A DNA stretch of 64,000 nucleotides from Salminus brasiliensis (GCF_030463535.1 NC_132879.1:40454597-40518596), one strand, 5' to 3'. Counted from the stretch's first letter, positions 11,655 to 25,700 are shown. The notes: generated by a model from the letters alone, not told the origin. Translations and numbers: made by a program.

Positions 11655-13539
11655 TGAACTTTGACGTTACAGCTAGCCTACGTTTGAAGGTACGCACAAC
11701 TGGTGTAACATGGGCCTTACAGCAGATAAATGTGAGCTTGTTTTTTTAGTAAGAATGGTCCAAATAACCCATTACATTGTCAGTCTGCTGACATCATATC
11801 CCGAGAAGAGGACTGGTTTTAACTCGACATAAGTAGGCAGTTTTAGGTGGTGTGCTTTTGTATACTGCTGAGCTGAGAGCATTTGATCTAATGACATGTG
11901 TGTGAATATAGAATAGGAGGATAGGAGTCTTTGTATGAGATTGTGTGAGACAGAGAGAGAGAAAGAAAGAGTTTTCTGGGCTAACCCCAGTGATGCTGTA
12001 CTCAGTGGGAACCCCTTGCACTGAACTAAGCTGAAGGTCTTTTATGAGAGGAATAATGCTAATTCTCCTACAGCTGGTCAGCACTATCAAAGGAAGAGGT
12101 AGTGCTGGGATTACACATTTAACAAGGCCTTTGTAAGGCCTAATTGCATGTGAATGTGGGGAGAGTGCTTGCTGCTAACCCAACCCCACTCATATTTACA
12201 ACAGGACTGACCTCAGACAAGCACTGTGGAGAATGGCTGGGGCCCCAAGTGTTGCCCACAATCACAATTTCTGCATTGCTGCCAAGGGGTGCAGTATGGT
12301 TAAAATATAAGAGTAATATTTTTACGATACAGAAGACTATTTGTAATTAACTTTATAAATATTTGAGCAAGGTTAAGAATTTGTTTTTACAAGCAATCTG
12401 CACATCTTAGCTTTAAATAAAACTGTAATATTTTTTAAATCTACTGTCCATGAACGAGATAGTTTTCTTGTTCTTTTAAAAAAAAAGTAAATAAAAATAA
12501 AAATATGCCACCTATAGTACATTCTGATGAAAACATCAAAAATGGAGGATAAAAGCAATTACATTTTCTGAATTCATATGGCGGGACATGCGTTTATCAC
12601 TGTCCTTTTGCCTGGGTAGCTCTCATAGTTAGTTATTTACTTGCTTGTAAATTGTGCTCTAAGGCAGATTAATGTAGAGCATAATTTAGTAAATTCTGTT
12701 ATTTATAAACCTAACTCAGTAATCAAAAACACAAAACAGTTAATTTAGGAGACAGAAATATCTGTTCGAAACGTTCGAAATTCACAGATGACGGTGCTAT
12801 GAGCTATGACTGGTTCTCAGACCATCTTTCAGGAACCCTGAGAATATCCACGTTTTGCTATATTCATTGTGTGTTGAGTTGGGGCAAAATTCTGGACTTT
12901 CGAGGCATGCCTGAAGACCAGATAGAGAACCGAATTTCCTATGACAGTTGAAGAAGGTGACAAAAGCAAGTTACTCGGACCTGTTTATTTGAAAAATTAA
13001 TAAATTAATTAAAATGAACCAAAATAAACTGCTTAAAAAGAACAGAATCCAGCAACTGATAAAATTAATGAATAAAATGAAAGCCTGACATAACGGGTTG
13101 ATCTCCAATCAACTACTTGCAGTTTATGCACTTACTATACACTGGACATTATTTTTGTTGTGTTTGCAGACTGTAGTCTGTAGTCTAATTCGTGTTATGA
13201 TATATGCAGTTTTTCAGTGTAGAAGTGATTCTCAGGTGATACTCGGGATATACTCACTCATTGTCATTCTGCCCACTACTTTTAATTGCGTTTAATTGGA
13301 GCGTTCGTGGTTCACAACACTAAAATAAATTCTGACCGTTTTTAAAGATTTTACTATGTAATTCGAAGCATCCTTTTGTGTGCAAATCGGAGTTATTTTG
13401 TTTGAGCACACACTCGCACATCTGCATACACATAAGCCATTAATTTCCTCATATCACAGCAGGACCGTCTTCCGATCCCCTATTATGCTATTATGGACTT
13501 CGGGCAGCTAAAAAACTGGTTTACATAATTTTATTTTGA
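11655..13539. other. Upstream intergenic DNA of pou3f2
   Basis: No gene was recognised. The largest open frames here have no recognisable similarity and no splice context. Confidence 0.5.
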
Positions 13540-13930
13540 GAAAAATGAATGGCTGTTTAGGCATTTAGTCGATGTAATTACGGTTAATTAAACGCTCAAA
13601 TAATCCCATCACTATTTTTAAGATAACTTCTAAAGAATAAAACAGATGAGAGGAGACTTTCGGTATATTAAAATAATCATCAAATTCGTTCTCAGTCGAG
13701 TTTCGCATCATTTATGTATTATTAAGGCATGTAATTGAACGATCTGGAGTTTTCGTATGACTCTATTAAGAAAATGTGTTTTCTGATTCAGCCTAACGCG
13801 AGCGTCTAAGCATGAGCGGCTTGTAATTATAACAATTAAATCTCATTTACCATAAATATTCATTGGCTTTGAGCGTATATCATAATTTGTCTTGGCCAGA
13901 AATTAGATTCAGCCTGTAGGCTGCGTTTAT
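13540..13930. promoter_or_regulatory. Candidate conserved non-coding element upstream of pou3f2
   Basis: This AT-rich but non-repetitive stretch is dense in homeodomain-type TAAT/ATTA cores, for example GATGTAATTACGGTTAATTA near 13,571, GCTTGTAATTATAACAATTA near 13,818 and ATAAATATTCATTGGCTTTG near 13,853. It lies 0.8-1.2 kb upstream of the start codon. POU3F2-type genes are known to sit among many conserved neural enhancers. Conservation cannot be shown from one sequence, so this is an inference. Confidence 0.35.
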
Positions 13931-14345
13931 AGTTAGCTAGTAGTAGTGTGTGTGACCCGCTCTGACAACGGGTGGTGCTGGTTTAAATTGTAACTTCAAA
14001 TCTCCTCACCCTCTGCTCTCTCCAGATATTGGCTCCTAGCCAGCCGTTAAAATTAGAATTTGGCGGGAAAAGAGGAGACTCACGCAGCTGTAACGCGTCT
14101 CTTAGTTCACTGCTCACCATAGCAACGGGCGGAGGCGCGGCAGACACGCAGGGAAGGAATATGGTTGTGGGATGGGGTGGGGAGGTTGTTATTATTGTTA
14201 TACCATTTTTTATTATTGTTGTAGTTTTTAAATATGTGATTATTATGATTATTATTATTATTATATTGCTTTTGTTATTGTTGTAGCCTAAATCTGTTAG
14301 ATACACACTTTCTGCAGTAGCAACAGCATTACTCTTAGTTCTAAA

Positions 14346-14372
14346 ACAGACACACACACACACACACACACA
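14346..14372. repeat. CA microsatellite upstream of pou3f2
   Basis: A run of about 13 CA units, 325 bp before the start codon. Confidence 0.9.
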
Positions 14373-14399
14373 CTGCCAGTGTCCAGAGTTGGCGTGTCA

Positions 14400-14697
14400 G
14401 TCCGGCACAAAACTTCCTCTCATTGTTCTGCCCTCTCTGATCTTCCGTCGGCCAATCATTGGGCCGCTGTCAGGGGCAACGGCGTCTGTCAGTCGCGTCT
14501 GACCAATAGCGGCGCAGCGCGAGGCGGACCTCAGGGGGTCCGCGCCTCGGTGTCCTCTTGGCTCGGCGCTGGGGAGCCGTCTGTGGCACAAAAGTGAAAA
14601 GTGAGTATAGGGCGCTCCTGCTGATCCCCCCCCCCCAAACCACCACCACCAACAGCAACACCTCCAGCACAAGCGCCACTGACAGCTCTCTGCAGCC
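14400..14697 (+). promoter_or_regulatory. pou3f2 promoter / 5' UTR region, CpG-rich
   Basis: The base composition turns sharply CpG-rich here and stays so through the coding sequence. Two CCAAT boxes are visible, at 14,452-14,456 (GGCCAATCATTGG context) and 14,503-14,507 (GACCAATAGCGGC context). No clear TATA box is present, which fits a CpG-island promoter. The start codon sits in a strong Kozak context, GCAGCCATGGCGG. The transcription start itself cannot be fixed from sequence. Confidence 0.55.
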
Positions 14698-15822
14698 ATG
14701 GCGGCCACGGCGTCCGACCACTACGGCGTCCTCACGAGTAGCGCGTCCGTCGCGCCCTCGGAGGCGGTGAGCGCGCAGCAGGCGACGTCCTACGGGGACG
14801 CAGCGCATAGCCTGCTGCAGAGCGAGTACGCGACGTTACAGAGCGGCACCAACGCGCTCGGACACGCACACCAGTGGCTCGCAGCGCTTTCGCATCACGG
14901 AGAGGCTTCGCCGTGGTCCTCGAGCCCGCTTGGCGAACAGGACATCAAGCCTGCCTTGCAAGGAGACGTGGACGAACTCCGGCCGCCCTCTTTGCAGCAG
15001 CAGCCGCAGCAGGCGCGAGCTACTCACTTGGTTCATTCACACGGGGGCACGCATCACCAGGTGTCGGCGGTTTGGAGGGCGGCCAGCACCGCGCACATGG
15101 CCGTGGGCATGACTGCGTCCAACGGACAGGGCATGATGTACTCGCAGCCCGGCTACGGCGCTCTGACAGCAAACGACGAGCACACCGTGCACCGGCACAC
15201 CCTGAGCGGGGACGCGCGCGACGAGAACGATCACGATCTTTCTCACGGCCTGCGCCACGGCCACAGTCACGAGAACTCGGACGACGACGTGCCCACGTCC
15301 GACGACCTGGAACATTTCGCCAAGCAGTTCAAGCAGCGGCGCATCAAGCTGGGCTTTACGCAGGCGGATGTGGGCCTCGCGCTGGGCACTCTCTACGGCA
15401 ACGTGTTCTCGCAGACCACTATCTGCAGGTTCGAGGCACTGCAGCTTAGCTTTAAGAATATGTGCAAACTGAAGCCGCTGCTAAACAAGTGGCTGGAAGA
15501 GGCGGACTCGACCTCGGGAAGCCCCACGAGCCTGGACAAGATCGCAGCGCAGGGCAGGAAGAGGAAAAAGCGCACGTCCATCGAGGTGGCCGTCAAAGGG
15601 GCGCTCGAGAGCCACTTCCTTAAGTGCCCTAAACCCGGGGCGTCCGAAATCAACTCCCTGGCGGACAGCCTGCAGCTGGACAAAGAGGTGGTCCGAGTGT
15701 GGTTTTGCAATAGGCGGCAGAAAGAGAAGCGGATGACGCCCCAGTGTGGGGTGCTGGCCGAGAGCAAGGACTCCTACTGCAACACCCCGCCGCACCACGA
15801 CGACCGGACGCCGGTGCCGTGA
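14698..15822 (+). CDS. pou3f2: POU class 3 homeobox transcription factor 2 (Brn-2-like), single exon
   Basis: Intronless 374-residue open frame, as in all vertebrate POU class III genes. The N-terminus ([17 protein letters not shown], then [12 protein letters not shown] and [10 protein letters not shown]) matches POU3F2 rather than POU3F1/3F3/3F4. The POU-specific domain spans about residues 200-270 ([40 protein letters not shown]). A short linker with RKRKKRTS leads into the homeodomain (about 288-346) with the recognition-helix core [13 protein letters not shown]. The tail [11 protein letters not shown] resembles the POU3F2/3F3 C-terminus. The protein would bind octamer-like DNA in the nucleus and act in neural fate; this role is family knowledge. 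It is shorter than human POU3F2 (443 aa) because the Gly, Gln and His runs are missing, leaving only a short Gln-rich patch at 100-105. Linkage to faxc supports the assignment; which teleost duplicate it is remains open. Confidence 0.95.
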   Translation: MAATASDHYGVLTSSASVAPSEAVSAQQATSYGDAAHSLLQSEYATLQSGTNALGHAHQWLAALSHHGEASPWSSSPLGEQDIKPALQGDVDELRPPSLQQQPQQARATHLVHSHGGTHHQVSAVWRAASTAHMAVGMTASNGQGMMYSQPGYGALTANDEHTVHRHTLSGDARDENDHDLSHGLRHGHSHENSDDDVPTSDDLEHFAKQFKQRRIKLGFTQADVGLALGTLYGNVFSQTTICRFEALQLSFKNMCKLKPLLNKWLEEADSTSGSPTSLDKIAAQGRKRKKRTSIEVAVKGALESHFLKCPKPGASEINSLADSLQLDKEVVRVWFCNRRQKEKRMTPQCGVLAESKDSYCNTPPHHDDRTPVP

Positions 15823-17065
15823 CCCTCAAGGACAAGAGCTCGACTGTCTTATTTGTCCGATTAGAGGCGGAGATAACAAAAAGAAAGAAGAAAAATAAAA
15901 ACGTGATGGGTCCCACATGTCACCCGTGAGGGACGCCGCAACAGCGTTTTGTTATTAAACAGTGGCGAACGAACGGGGCGAAGGAGCTTCAAGGAAACGC
16001 TGCAGGTGCGAGTTGGAACCAAACAAACAAAATACTCGAGTGAAGAAGGTGAAGCCCGAGGAGGGACGACAAAGCTTAGCTGAAGAGAAATTCGTGGGGG
16101 GAGGGCAGCCAGCACGCCATTTTCTGTTGTGGCCACAAAAAGTGTTATCACTGATGGTCTGACATTGCATTTCACTCCCAGCTGCAAGTCTTATTATTAT
16201 TATTATTATTATCATCATCATCATCATCGATGTATTAATAATATTTTAATATTATAAATACTACCATCACCCGCCACATCTATTCAACGCCTGAATGTGT
16301 ATTCGAGCTTATTTTATAGCAGCCCTGTAATGTTTCCACCCTACCTCTGCTGTTCGCAGTAACAATGGCTGCCTTGCTGGTTTTCAGATTGTATCTTAAC
16401 AAAGGCTGCCTAGTGCTGTTAGTCTGCACTGTCTGGCCAAGGGGTCCAGTCTCATGCAGATCACGAACTCGGCCCCCCGCTCTACAAACAAGATACTCCG
16501 TAAACCCTTGATATGCAGCAATATTACACACTGCAGTCAGCGTTCAGAACAGTATGCAAAAGCTGACCAGCACCACAAGTAGACACATATGCAGACGATA
16601 TACTAGCGTCAGGTGACAGAGAGTGAAAAGTCAATGTCGTGATCTGTAGAGCAACTTTTTCTGTAGTGTTTTTAAACAGCAGGTCGCCAATCTGCATGCA
16701 CTGACAGTTCATGAAGGACGTGGCCACGATTTGTCATACAGATTGGCTACGACTGTTCCACCGACAGAGCATTAAGAAACTGTTTCGGACAGTCCATGTC
16801 CAGTAAAAGCAAATCTCTGCCCTGTCCGTCTATTTGTAAACGAAATGAAATGTAGGATCTTAAAAGCTACACAACAAATACACTACTGCAAAGCTACTAA
16901 AGTATAAATACAGTACTACTAATATTATACAATAATAATAATAATATGCAGTAATAATGCAGTATTAATGTTATACTACCCTTATTTATAGTAAATTTCA
17001 AATTTAAAAGCTTGTAATAATGTGGAAAGTACCATCTCAGTGTAAAGCTCTGTGGTTTGTATTCT

Positions 17066-17096
<31 letters not shown>

Positions 17097-17509
17097 TGAA
17101 CTGTTAATTGAACCATTGCTGTGAGCCTGTCTGCCTTCTCTTTAGCTCTCGAAGGGGAAACTGTCCAGCAGCAGCTGTGTGGTCAGCGGACAGCCTGCAT
17201 ACGATCACCAGAACATACTGCTGATGCGAGAGACACTTAGCTGTGTTTATCAACGGTTGAGGTGTTTAGCCGTTGGTTTGTTTTGTTATTCTTACCCTGG
17301 CTTAACTCAATTGCTGCTCCAGATCCAGCTGAGAAGAGCAGCGAAAAAAACCACACAAACACGATTGACTGAAAATTTGCACATTTAAAAAAAAAAATCA
17401 CTTTTCACAACAGACATCCGGATAATGTGCGAGTGTGTTTTGGTTGCTTTCTTCTTCATTTTAGTCCTGCTGTTTAATGACAGCGCAGCAGGGCTGAATT
17501 CCCTCATTG

Positions 17510-17541
<32 letters not shown>

Positions 17542-18879
17542 CGGTGGCAACGAGACCGGATTATCTGTTCATCTTTACGAGGAAAGAACAGTTTTAACGC
17601 CACACGTAGGATAACCTGCATCAGTGCTTTGCGCTGCAAAATTTTAGATATCACCTAACTTCAATAGAAGTTATAAACAAGTACTGGTTCTTCCTCCAAA
17701 ATAGTTATTTTTTTATCTGGATGATTATAATGTAACTGTTGAAAGGCTACACGTCATCAAAAACTACAACATTAATAGTATAATAATAATAATAATAATA
17801 ATACGAAGAAGAAGACGAAGAACACACCACGAACATAATTTGATTGTGTTTAAATGTATAGAGAAAGCAAATCAGTGATGCAAGTAATGATTCCTACTTG
17901 TTTGTACCCGGAGAAAGAGTACAAAAATCCGAAATAGAATGTTATCCTAACCTATATTTTGTTTTGTTTTTCTTTCATTTATTCAATGTTTGTGTTTCTT
18001 TGTTCGTTATTTTATTAGTGTATCATTCATTTATTTATTATTACTATTGTTTTATTGGAAGTTGTTATAAGCTGGTATTTTATTTTTATTTTATGATTTG
18101 TGCTGATGTAGTCTGAAGTGAGCCGTTTCTCTCAGGCCTGCAGTGCCGCAGAATGTTCTATTTCACAGTCCTGTTGATAAAAACACAAAAAACGGAAAGA
18201 CCGGACTGAACAGAAAGCGTAACTGTGCAACGCTGTGTTGCGCTGTTTGTTCGTCTGTTTACCGTTTGATTGGTAAGAAAATACAGATGAAATTAGATCA
18301 AAGTCACTAATTCACTGCAACAAGAAACTGTGATTCCTATTTAACGCTAGAGCGCAAATATAAGCAGGCGGAGAGCGGTGCTAAGAAGCCATCTAGTGGT
18401 CAGGGTGCGGCTCACAGCTATCTAAATGCACATTTTTAAACATATTAATAATAATAATAATAATAATCTTTTACATATGGAAATTAACTTCAAAATGCTT
18501 TCCAAAATAAGGCCAATAAATATAGGCCAAAACTATTTGAGTTACGTCACATTTGGTTCACTAAAGAACTGTTTGAAAAAGAGATTTGTGAACATGAAAA
18601 ACCTTTCTGATGTTTAAATAACCTTTACATAGTTTAAAGGCCTTACCTAGAACCTTTTATCAACTGAAGCTGTTTGTCTAAAGAACAATGCATCTAAACA
18701 TTGATACTGCAATGCAATGCAAAAAAAAAAAAAACACAACAATGTACTGTGTGGAGATGTATGATAATGCAACTGTATTGACTGAACATCTTTGAACACA
18801 ACCAGCACAACTGGAAACTCTTACAGCAAAGAAGGGGTCAGTCAGTCACAGGTGCAACATGATACAGCAATTGAGCAGT
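15823..18879. other. pou3f2 3' flank and intergenic DNA
   Basis: A possible polyadenylation signal AATAAA lies at 15,894-15,899, only about 70 bases past the stop, so a longer 3' UTR is likely. Simple repeats include an ATT run near 16,190-16,212 followed by ATC units, a TC-rich run near 17,066-17,097, a T29 run at 17,510-17,538, and AAT runs near 17,780 and 18,450. No further gene was recognised. Confidence 0.6.
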
Positions 18880-19990
18880 TGTCCAAATAATTGGGTTTCT
18901 AAAGGTTCCTAAAAGCTTTATTAAAAACACAGAACAACAACACACTTTATGTATTTCTTAAGAAAAGCATCAAAACATCTGTGAAAAAAAGTAATGGCTC
19001 CTTCCTTTCAATTGCTGGTTACACACCCTTAACAAAAGTAATTGCAACTAGCCATTTCTGTAGTTGTTCAATAATGTCTTTTTTGTGGACCACTCCTTTT
19101 TGCAAAACTGCTTCAGCTCAGTGACCCATGTTTCATGTTGTGCAGGTTGTAGTTTTAGGTCTGAATCCTGATTAGGCCATTTCAAATGCATTTTGTAAAC
19201 CATTGTGAGGTAGATTTGCTTGTGTGTTATAGATCATTCTCTTGCATAACCCAAGATCATTTACAGCTGGACATGGACAGATGTGACTTTCTCTTGAAAC
19301 AATTCACTGATATAAAGCAAAAGTCATAGTTCCCTGAATGGTAGCAGAGCATCTCCAAACCACCACCACCATACTTCACAATTAGGATGAGCTGCTTTTT
19401 TTAAGAGCAGTGTTGAGGTTTTGCCAGATATGACATGGCTCATGACAAGTAAACCTCCATGTTGGATTTATCAGTCAATAACACATTCCAGAACACTTCC
19501 AGAAACTTTATGCTTTAAGCATTTATGTTGTTTTCAATTAGTAATAGTTTTTTGCACGTATCCTATTCTTGTCCAGTGTTTTTCTAATAGTTTAGTCATG
19601 AACATGGAATTTAGACAAAAGATAATATTTGGACAATATGTCTCTGATTGCAGTGTGGTAGAGTAGTAGAGCATCAGAAATGGACCTGCAAACTTTTTCA
19701 GACCAATATTTCTTCAGGAGGTATCAGTATCTGACTGAATAAACTGAACTGTATGCTGCCAAGTTCACAACGATTTAAAGATCCAAAGTTCGATTTAGAT
19801 TAGAAAGGCTTGCCCAAATCAAGGCTGGTCATTAACTGCGGCTCTCCCATTGGTTACTGATCACTGATCCAAATAAAGTTTTCAATTCAGTTGCCTTATC
19901 TTGGAGGGGACGAACACCTTTTCTTACAAAAAGATTAAAATTAATATGCTCACCCAATAAATGAAAGTACCAAACTTACTTGTTATTTGT
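18880..19990 (-). repeat. Probable DNA-transposon remnant, family unresolved
   Basis: A coherent ~1.1-kb block of the kind repeated in fish genomes. It contains TTGTGGACCACTCC, CCAAACCACCACCACCATAC and TCTAATAGTTTAGTCATGAA, and ends in an AATAAATG-rich tail. Translation of the - strand gives a stop-rich string with a KWPNQDSDLK-like patch that loosely recalls the conserved C-terminal block of Tc1-type transposases. Ends and target duplication were not found, so both boundaries and family are tentative. Confidence 0.4.
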
Positions 19991-22754
19991 CCTGTCAGAT
20001 TATACATTCTACTAATGTGACCTAATGTGAAAAATTTGATTAGCCTAGATTTGCTAAATGAGATGTGTGAGGAAGTCCTTTTAAATGCAAAGCTAATGCT
20101 TAAAATTGAAAAGGATAATGTTAAATTAAACTTCCTGTTCTAGAATCATGCATCCACATTCCAGAAGTATTTAGGAAACTTTGTAAGAGTGAGGAAGCCT
20201 TCAAAAAAACACACAAATTAGAGTGGGGTCAGCATAGTTAAATTTAACTTTGAGTATTATATAGCCAATTATCTCTAGTTACTATATTTACATTTATACA
20301 TTACATTACATACATTTATAATAATCTCTGTTACTCTCATTTTAAAGATACACCTCATGTACATTATTCCCCTTCCTAAAATACCTACATTACATCCCTC
20401 ACAAGGGTTGTCACACAAAACAAAAAACACAATCAGCAAACATGACAACTTAAAACTTTTCTTTCATGCATGCACTCAAAGTGCACAAACACACAACTGA
20501 GGATAGTTGAGGTTAGTGAGGATAGTTAATGCTCTATCTTAGACATATTGCCTCTTTTTGCACGTTTCCTTCTTCCTACAGTTCTATCATTTAATGTAAT
20601 GTTGGATTTCATTTTGTCTATTATTTTAATGTTTGATGTGTGGAAGGTTGAACCATTGTATAACTCAATTATTTCACTTTTATTTACTAAATTCAGAGAA
20701 ACATGGATGTTCTGTATATTCTTTTTTGGAAAGATGTTTTTATTTAAATTTATTTTAATTATGAATTTTAGGTAACAATTTTAAATTGGCAACCCAAATG
20801 GTCATTTTCAAACTTTCCCCAAAGTATTTTTTCAAACACAAACAACTACATTCAACCAAAATATAAAACCACTTGGTACAAAATATCTATAGTTTAGTAA
20901 TATAAATATGTAAATATATTTACACACACATTTTAAATGAAAAACAACTCATTGTTTGAACTATATGAAATAAATATTAGTGTTATCCTCATCAGGCACA
21001 TCCAAGCATTCTGAAAGGCTGAGCACTTCTCAGCGCACTGAAGTGGTTTCATGCATTGATGAGTCATACAGAAAGAGACAGGACCGATATGTATATAGAC
21101 AGATAGATAGATAGATAGATCGATATTTAGTTCCCCATTCAGCCCTGATACCTTTTCTGTATAAATAAGTAGGGATGCATAATGATATCATAATCATAGC
21201 AATATCAGCAAATAATTGCCTAAAAAATATTATTAGCATCAGAGATATGTTTAGAGTTGACCAATATTTGATGACATATTTGTACTCTGGACAAGCATAA
21301 TGTTTAGGCAAGCTGGGCTGCTAAGCTATGTCTTACTGCAGGTAAGGTTACTGAAAAACCTAATCTGTTAACCTCTTGGTCTCTTTTGAGGGTCTCTCAT
21401 TTCTCCTCTGTAAAACAACCAAAAAGTCAACCAAGCAGTTTTTTTTTTTTTTTCAAAATAATAAATTCTGGGGTTTGTAATTTAAGGTATTAATTGTTAG
21501 TGGGCAGCACTGAAAAGGTTAAACTGGAAAAGATTTATTGGTCTGACCCAAACTTATTAAGAATGGGAGTTCTCCACAATACACACACATATCAAGGATA
21601 GAGCATAACATTTGCGCAACAGTAGCACTCACGTGATCGGATTAAATGGGCTAGACTTTGTTTCCTTCACTGATCAATGAGACTTAGGGCACCCATGACC
21701 GGGTTTACCGGTGTCCTTGGAGCACATCATTGCATACCAGGAACACCCCACAAGACCTGCCTGCTGTTTTGGAGATGCTCTGACCGTTGCTCGAGTCGTC
21801 TAGCCATCACAATTTGGCTTACATTTTTACTCCTGCCCATTTTGCCTACTTCCATCACATTTCCTTCAAGAACTGACACTTTACTTACTTGACTGTTAGT
21901 GGTTTTAATGTTATGGCTGATTCATGCACTACTTTGCTGAATTGTTATAGCGGCACCACTGTATCGATTTAGTTTTTGTGTTGCAACCATCATTTATATG
22001 TTACATTTGTAGCCATAATGATGTAGCCATAATTTTTACATTTTATATACTTATGTATGTGCATGAGATGATGCATACATAGAAAATATTAGACATCACA
22101 TATGAGCATAAGCCCATATCTGTGCATATCTTACCAATAAGAGTATACATGACCACACTATGCGACCAGAACGAGTCCCTGAATGATGTCACATTTAACT
22201 GCCTATCTAAATGCTTATTTTCATTTTATGAGAGGAATTTTTATAGTTCTCTGGTATGAGTTATATCATAAAATGGCAAAACAGTTAATTATTAGTTGAA
22301 ATGCCAAAAGTAATTATGTCCCGATCAGGTTATTTTGCCCCCTAATCCAATCAGAGTCTATTGATGCAGAGTGTCAGCTGATTATCTTTGTGTTTGTATG
22401 AATAATACAGGTCCACAGTTTAGACAAAATATGCTGCTTATTAATACTCAAGTATTATCACTTTATCTTAAATAATAGATTCTATAACGAAATATTCTGG
22501 AAGGATTTACTAGCGACCGTTCTTAAAATGGCTGTTTTTAATGCCATTAATATCTTATAATCCTTTAAAACACTGAAGTCAAGTCACTGCTACACACTCT
22601 GGACTGAAATCTGTTGTTTCCGACTATTGATGTAAAACAACTGTGTGTATTAGCATACTTTCATGCAGCATAGCGCATAGTCTGTTAGTTAGTCGGCAGA
22701 GTTTCGTAAAAGGCTGCTGACAATCCAGAGCCTGGACCAGGCCGCAGACAGACA
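19991..22754. other. Gene-poor AT-rich DNA with a GATA array
   Basis: No gene was recognised. A short (GATA)n array lies at about 21,099-21,121, and a T run lies near 21,441-21,455. An interspersed-repeat fragment at 21,640-21,930 is listed separately. Confidence 0.5.
21640..21930 (+). repeat. Interspersed teleost repeat fragment
   Basis: Contains TTAAATGGGCTAGAC, CCCATGACCGGGTTTACCGG, TTTTGGAGATGCTCTGACC and the end block GTGGTTTTAATGTTATGGCT. These features recur as an end motif near 7440. It has no intact coding frame. The class is uncertain; probably a non-autonomous DNA element. Confidence 0.5.
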
Positions 22755-25700
22755 GGCTAAACCAACAGTCTGTGAGCTGCTTTGAGGCGTCACCCAGGTT
22801 TTACCATTTTGAGACTGTCTGTGCCCTGAATTAAACCCAACATGGAATATCTAAATCAGCTCATTTTAACAATTTAATTAGTGTTAAATTCTCACATTCA
22901 AATGATAACAGCACCACCTTAGACCTAAAGCTCAGTCTACTTAATATTAGATCATTAACCTCGAAAGTAGTCATTGGAAATGAAATTATATGTGATCAGA
23001 AATGAGATGTTTTCAGCCTCACTGAAACCTGGATTAGACCTAATCAATATTTAGCAAAGAAATGAAGCCACCCCCGAAGGTTCTACATATGTACATAGGC
23101 CTAGATGATAAGGCAGAGGAGGTGGAGTATTATTCTACCAGAACACACTTAATATATCTAGCCACAAATAATAAAAAAAAAAACACTAATAAATATTTAT
23201 AGGCCTCCAGGGCCCTACTCTGAATATTTAAAATGATTTAGTGATTTTTCTGCAGACTTGGCAAAGGCGTTTGCATCGATCTTAGATTCTGTCAGCATCA
23301 TACAAAACATAACTGGACCCATACATTAATGTAATCATACCCTAGATTTAGTCTTGACCCTGAGTGTTAGCATTGATAATCTAAATATTCTACCTCAAAG
23401 CTCAGTAATATCAGACCATTATTTAATATCCTATGAGATACATCTTAGGCAAAATGTTAATTGGTCCCCCCGCCACTGTCTACAGCTCACAATAACCCAA
23501 ATGACTGCTGTACAGTTTACTGAAAACCTCCCAGACCTATCGACTTTACACTCAGTGAGGGCAAACGGAGCTAGAAAACAAATGGTCTATAAAACACCCT
23601 TCGATCAACCTTAGACAAAGTGGCACCGCTTAAATGTAAAATGACAAGGGAAAAAAGGCTTGCAACGTGATACAGTGATCAAACTCTTACCTTAACACAA
23701 ACTAGAGCGTAAATTGGGGGCGACCAAACTAGGTGTTCCACTCTGCTTGGAAGGACAGCCTTAGTCAATATAGAAAGGCACTCATTAAAGCTCGCTCACT
23801 GTATTTAACCTCGTTGATTGAGAATAACAAAAATAATCCCAGAGTACTTTTTAGTGAGATTTCCAAACTTACTAAAAGCCAGGCAGAAACTCAACCCCAG
23901 ATTCAGACTATTTTAATAGAAAACATTAGACAACAAATCCAACCCTCCTCCTTAAATCAAAACATGTCACCTGGTGTAGCTGTTTTAGAACATAACGTAG
24001 TTGTAGAACAAAGGCTGGAAGCCTTCTACCCAATTCCACAGCCAGAACTAGAACAAATTATTTCCTCAGTAAACCTATACACTTGACCCAATCCCCTCAC
24101 AAATACTACAAGAAATACCAATTATAATTAGATCTCTTTTAACAATAGTAAATTCATCCCTTATCTTAGGGCATGTACCCAAAGCCCTAAAATTAGCAGT
24201 CATAAAACCTTTAATGAAGAAAACAAATCTTAATTCTAATGTAGTGTCTAATTACAGACCTGCCTGGAACTTAACATTAATATCCAAGATATTAGAAAAA
24301 TCTGTGGCCCAAGAACTCTACTTATACCAGAGAAATAATGACATGTATGAAAAAATCCAATCTGGATTTAGACCCAATCACAGCACAGAGACAGCCCTAG
24401 TGAAGACTACAATCTCCTTGCCTCTGATCAAGGCTACATATCTTTATTACTACTCGACCTCAGTGCAGCCTTTGATACAATAGATCACACTATTCTACTA
24501 GAAAGATTAGAGAAAATGGTTGGAATCACAGGAACAACACTATTGTGGTTCAAATCATATCTAACTGAACGCCATCAGTTCATAAAGATAAAAGATTTAT
24601 CTTCAAATTACACAAAAGTAAGATATGGCGTTCCGTAAGATCTGGGCTCAGTTATAAACAGACATGGCGTTAATTTCCATTGTTATGCAGACGACAGACA
24701 CCTCCATATATCAGCCAAATAAATTTAGATTAAAGAAAATCGAGGACTGTGGATATAAATGATATAGAACTCTGGATGTCACATAATAGTAACAAAACCA
24801 GAGATTCTCCTTTTAGATTCAAAAGACACTAGAAATAAACTATCAGACTTAATGTAAGACTTGACTGATGCTTCCATTATTCCTGGTCTAGCAGCTAAGA
24901 ATCTTATCTAAGCGTCATATTTGATTCAGATCTATCATTTGAGCAACATATAGCTAATATTAGTAAGACAGCCTTTCTACATCTTAGGAACATTAGCAAA
25001 GTAAGAAATCCCTAATCTCTAGAAGACGCAAAAAAGCTAGTGCACACTTTTATTACCTCAAGACTAGATTACTGTAATGCACCTTTGTCAGGTTGTTCCA
25101 GCAGGAACCTCAAACTTCAACAAGCTTCAAAAAGCTGCAGCCAGGGTCCTTACTAAAACTAGAAAATTTGACCATATCAGTCCAGTTCTATCAGCACTTC
25201 ATTGGCTTCCAGGTAAATTCCGTATTGACTACAAAACCCTTCTATTAACATACAAAGTCCTACATGGCCTTGCTTTTGAGTACCTGTGAGATCTTATTAC
25301 ATATTATGAACCATCAAAAATACTTGGATCTTAGGGTGCTGGCTTCTTAGTAGTTCCCAAAATTCTGAAAACCTCAGCAGGGGGAAGAGCCTTTTCTTAT
25401 AAAGCCCCCCCAACTCTAGAATAGCCTTCCAGATAATGTTTGTGACTCAGACACAACCTCAATCTTTAAATCTAGGCTGAAAACTTCTCTGTTTAGTTTA
25501 GCTTTTGGTAATTAATATTTCCCCTTAGATAAAGGTTGTAGGTCCAGGGGTTCACGGACACAGGGAACTGTAGTATAATGAGATGCTGGAGCTGTCGTCG
25601 CGCCACTTGTCGACGGTGGAACAGATGGACACTAGCGTTTTCAGGGTGCTCCCATGTCTGTGTTCCCTTCTGTCTCCTTTTCATTAGTCGGTTATAGTCA

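Noticed and set aside
14397-15916. Several 60-190 aa frames overlapping pou3f2 on both strands
   Set aside because: All are shadows in GC-rich coding DNA. Only the 14,698-15,822 frame matches a known family along its length.
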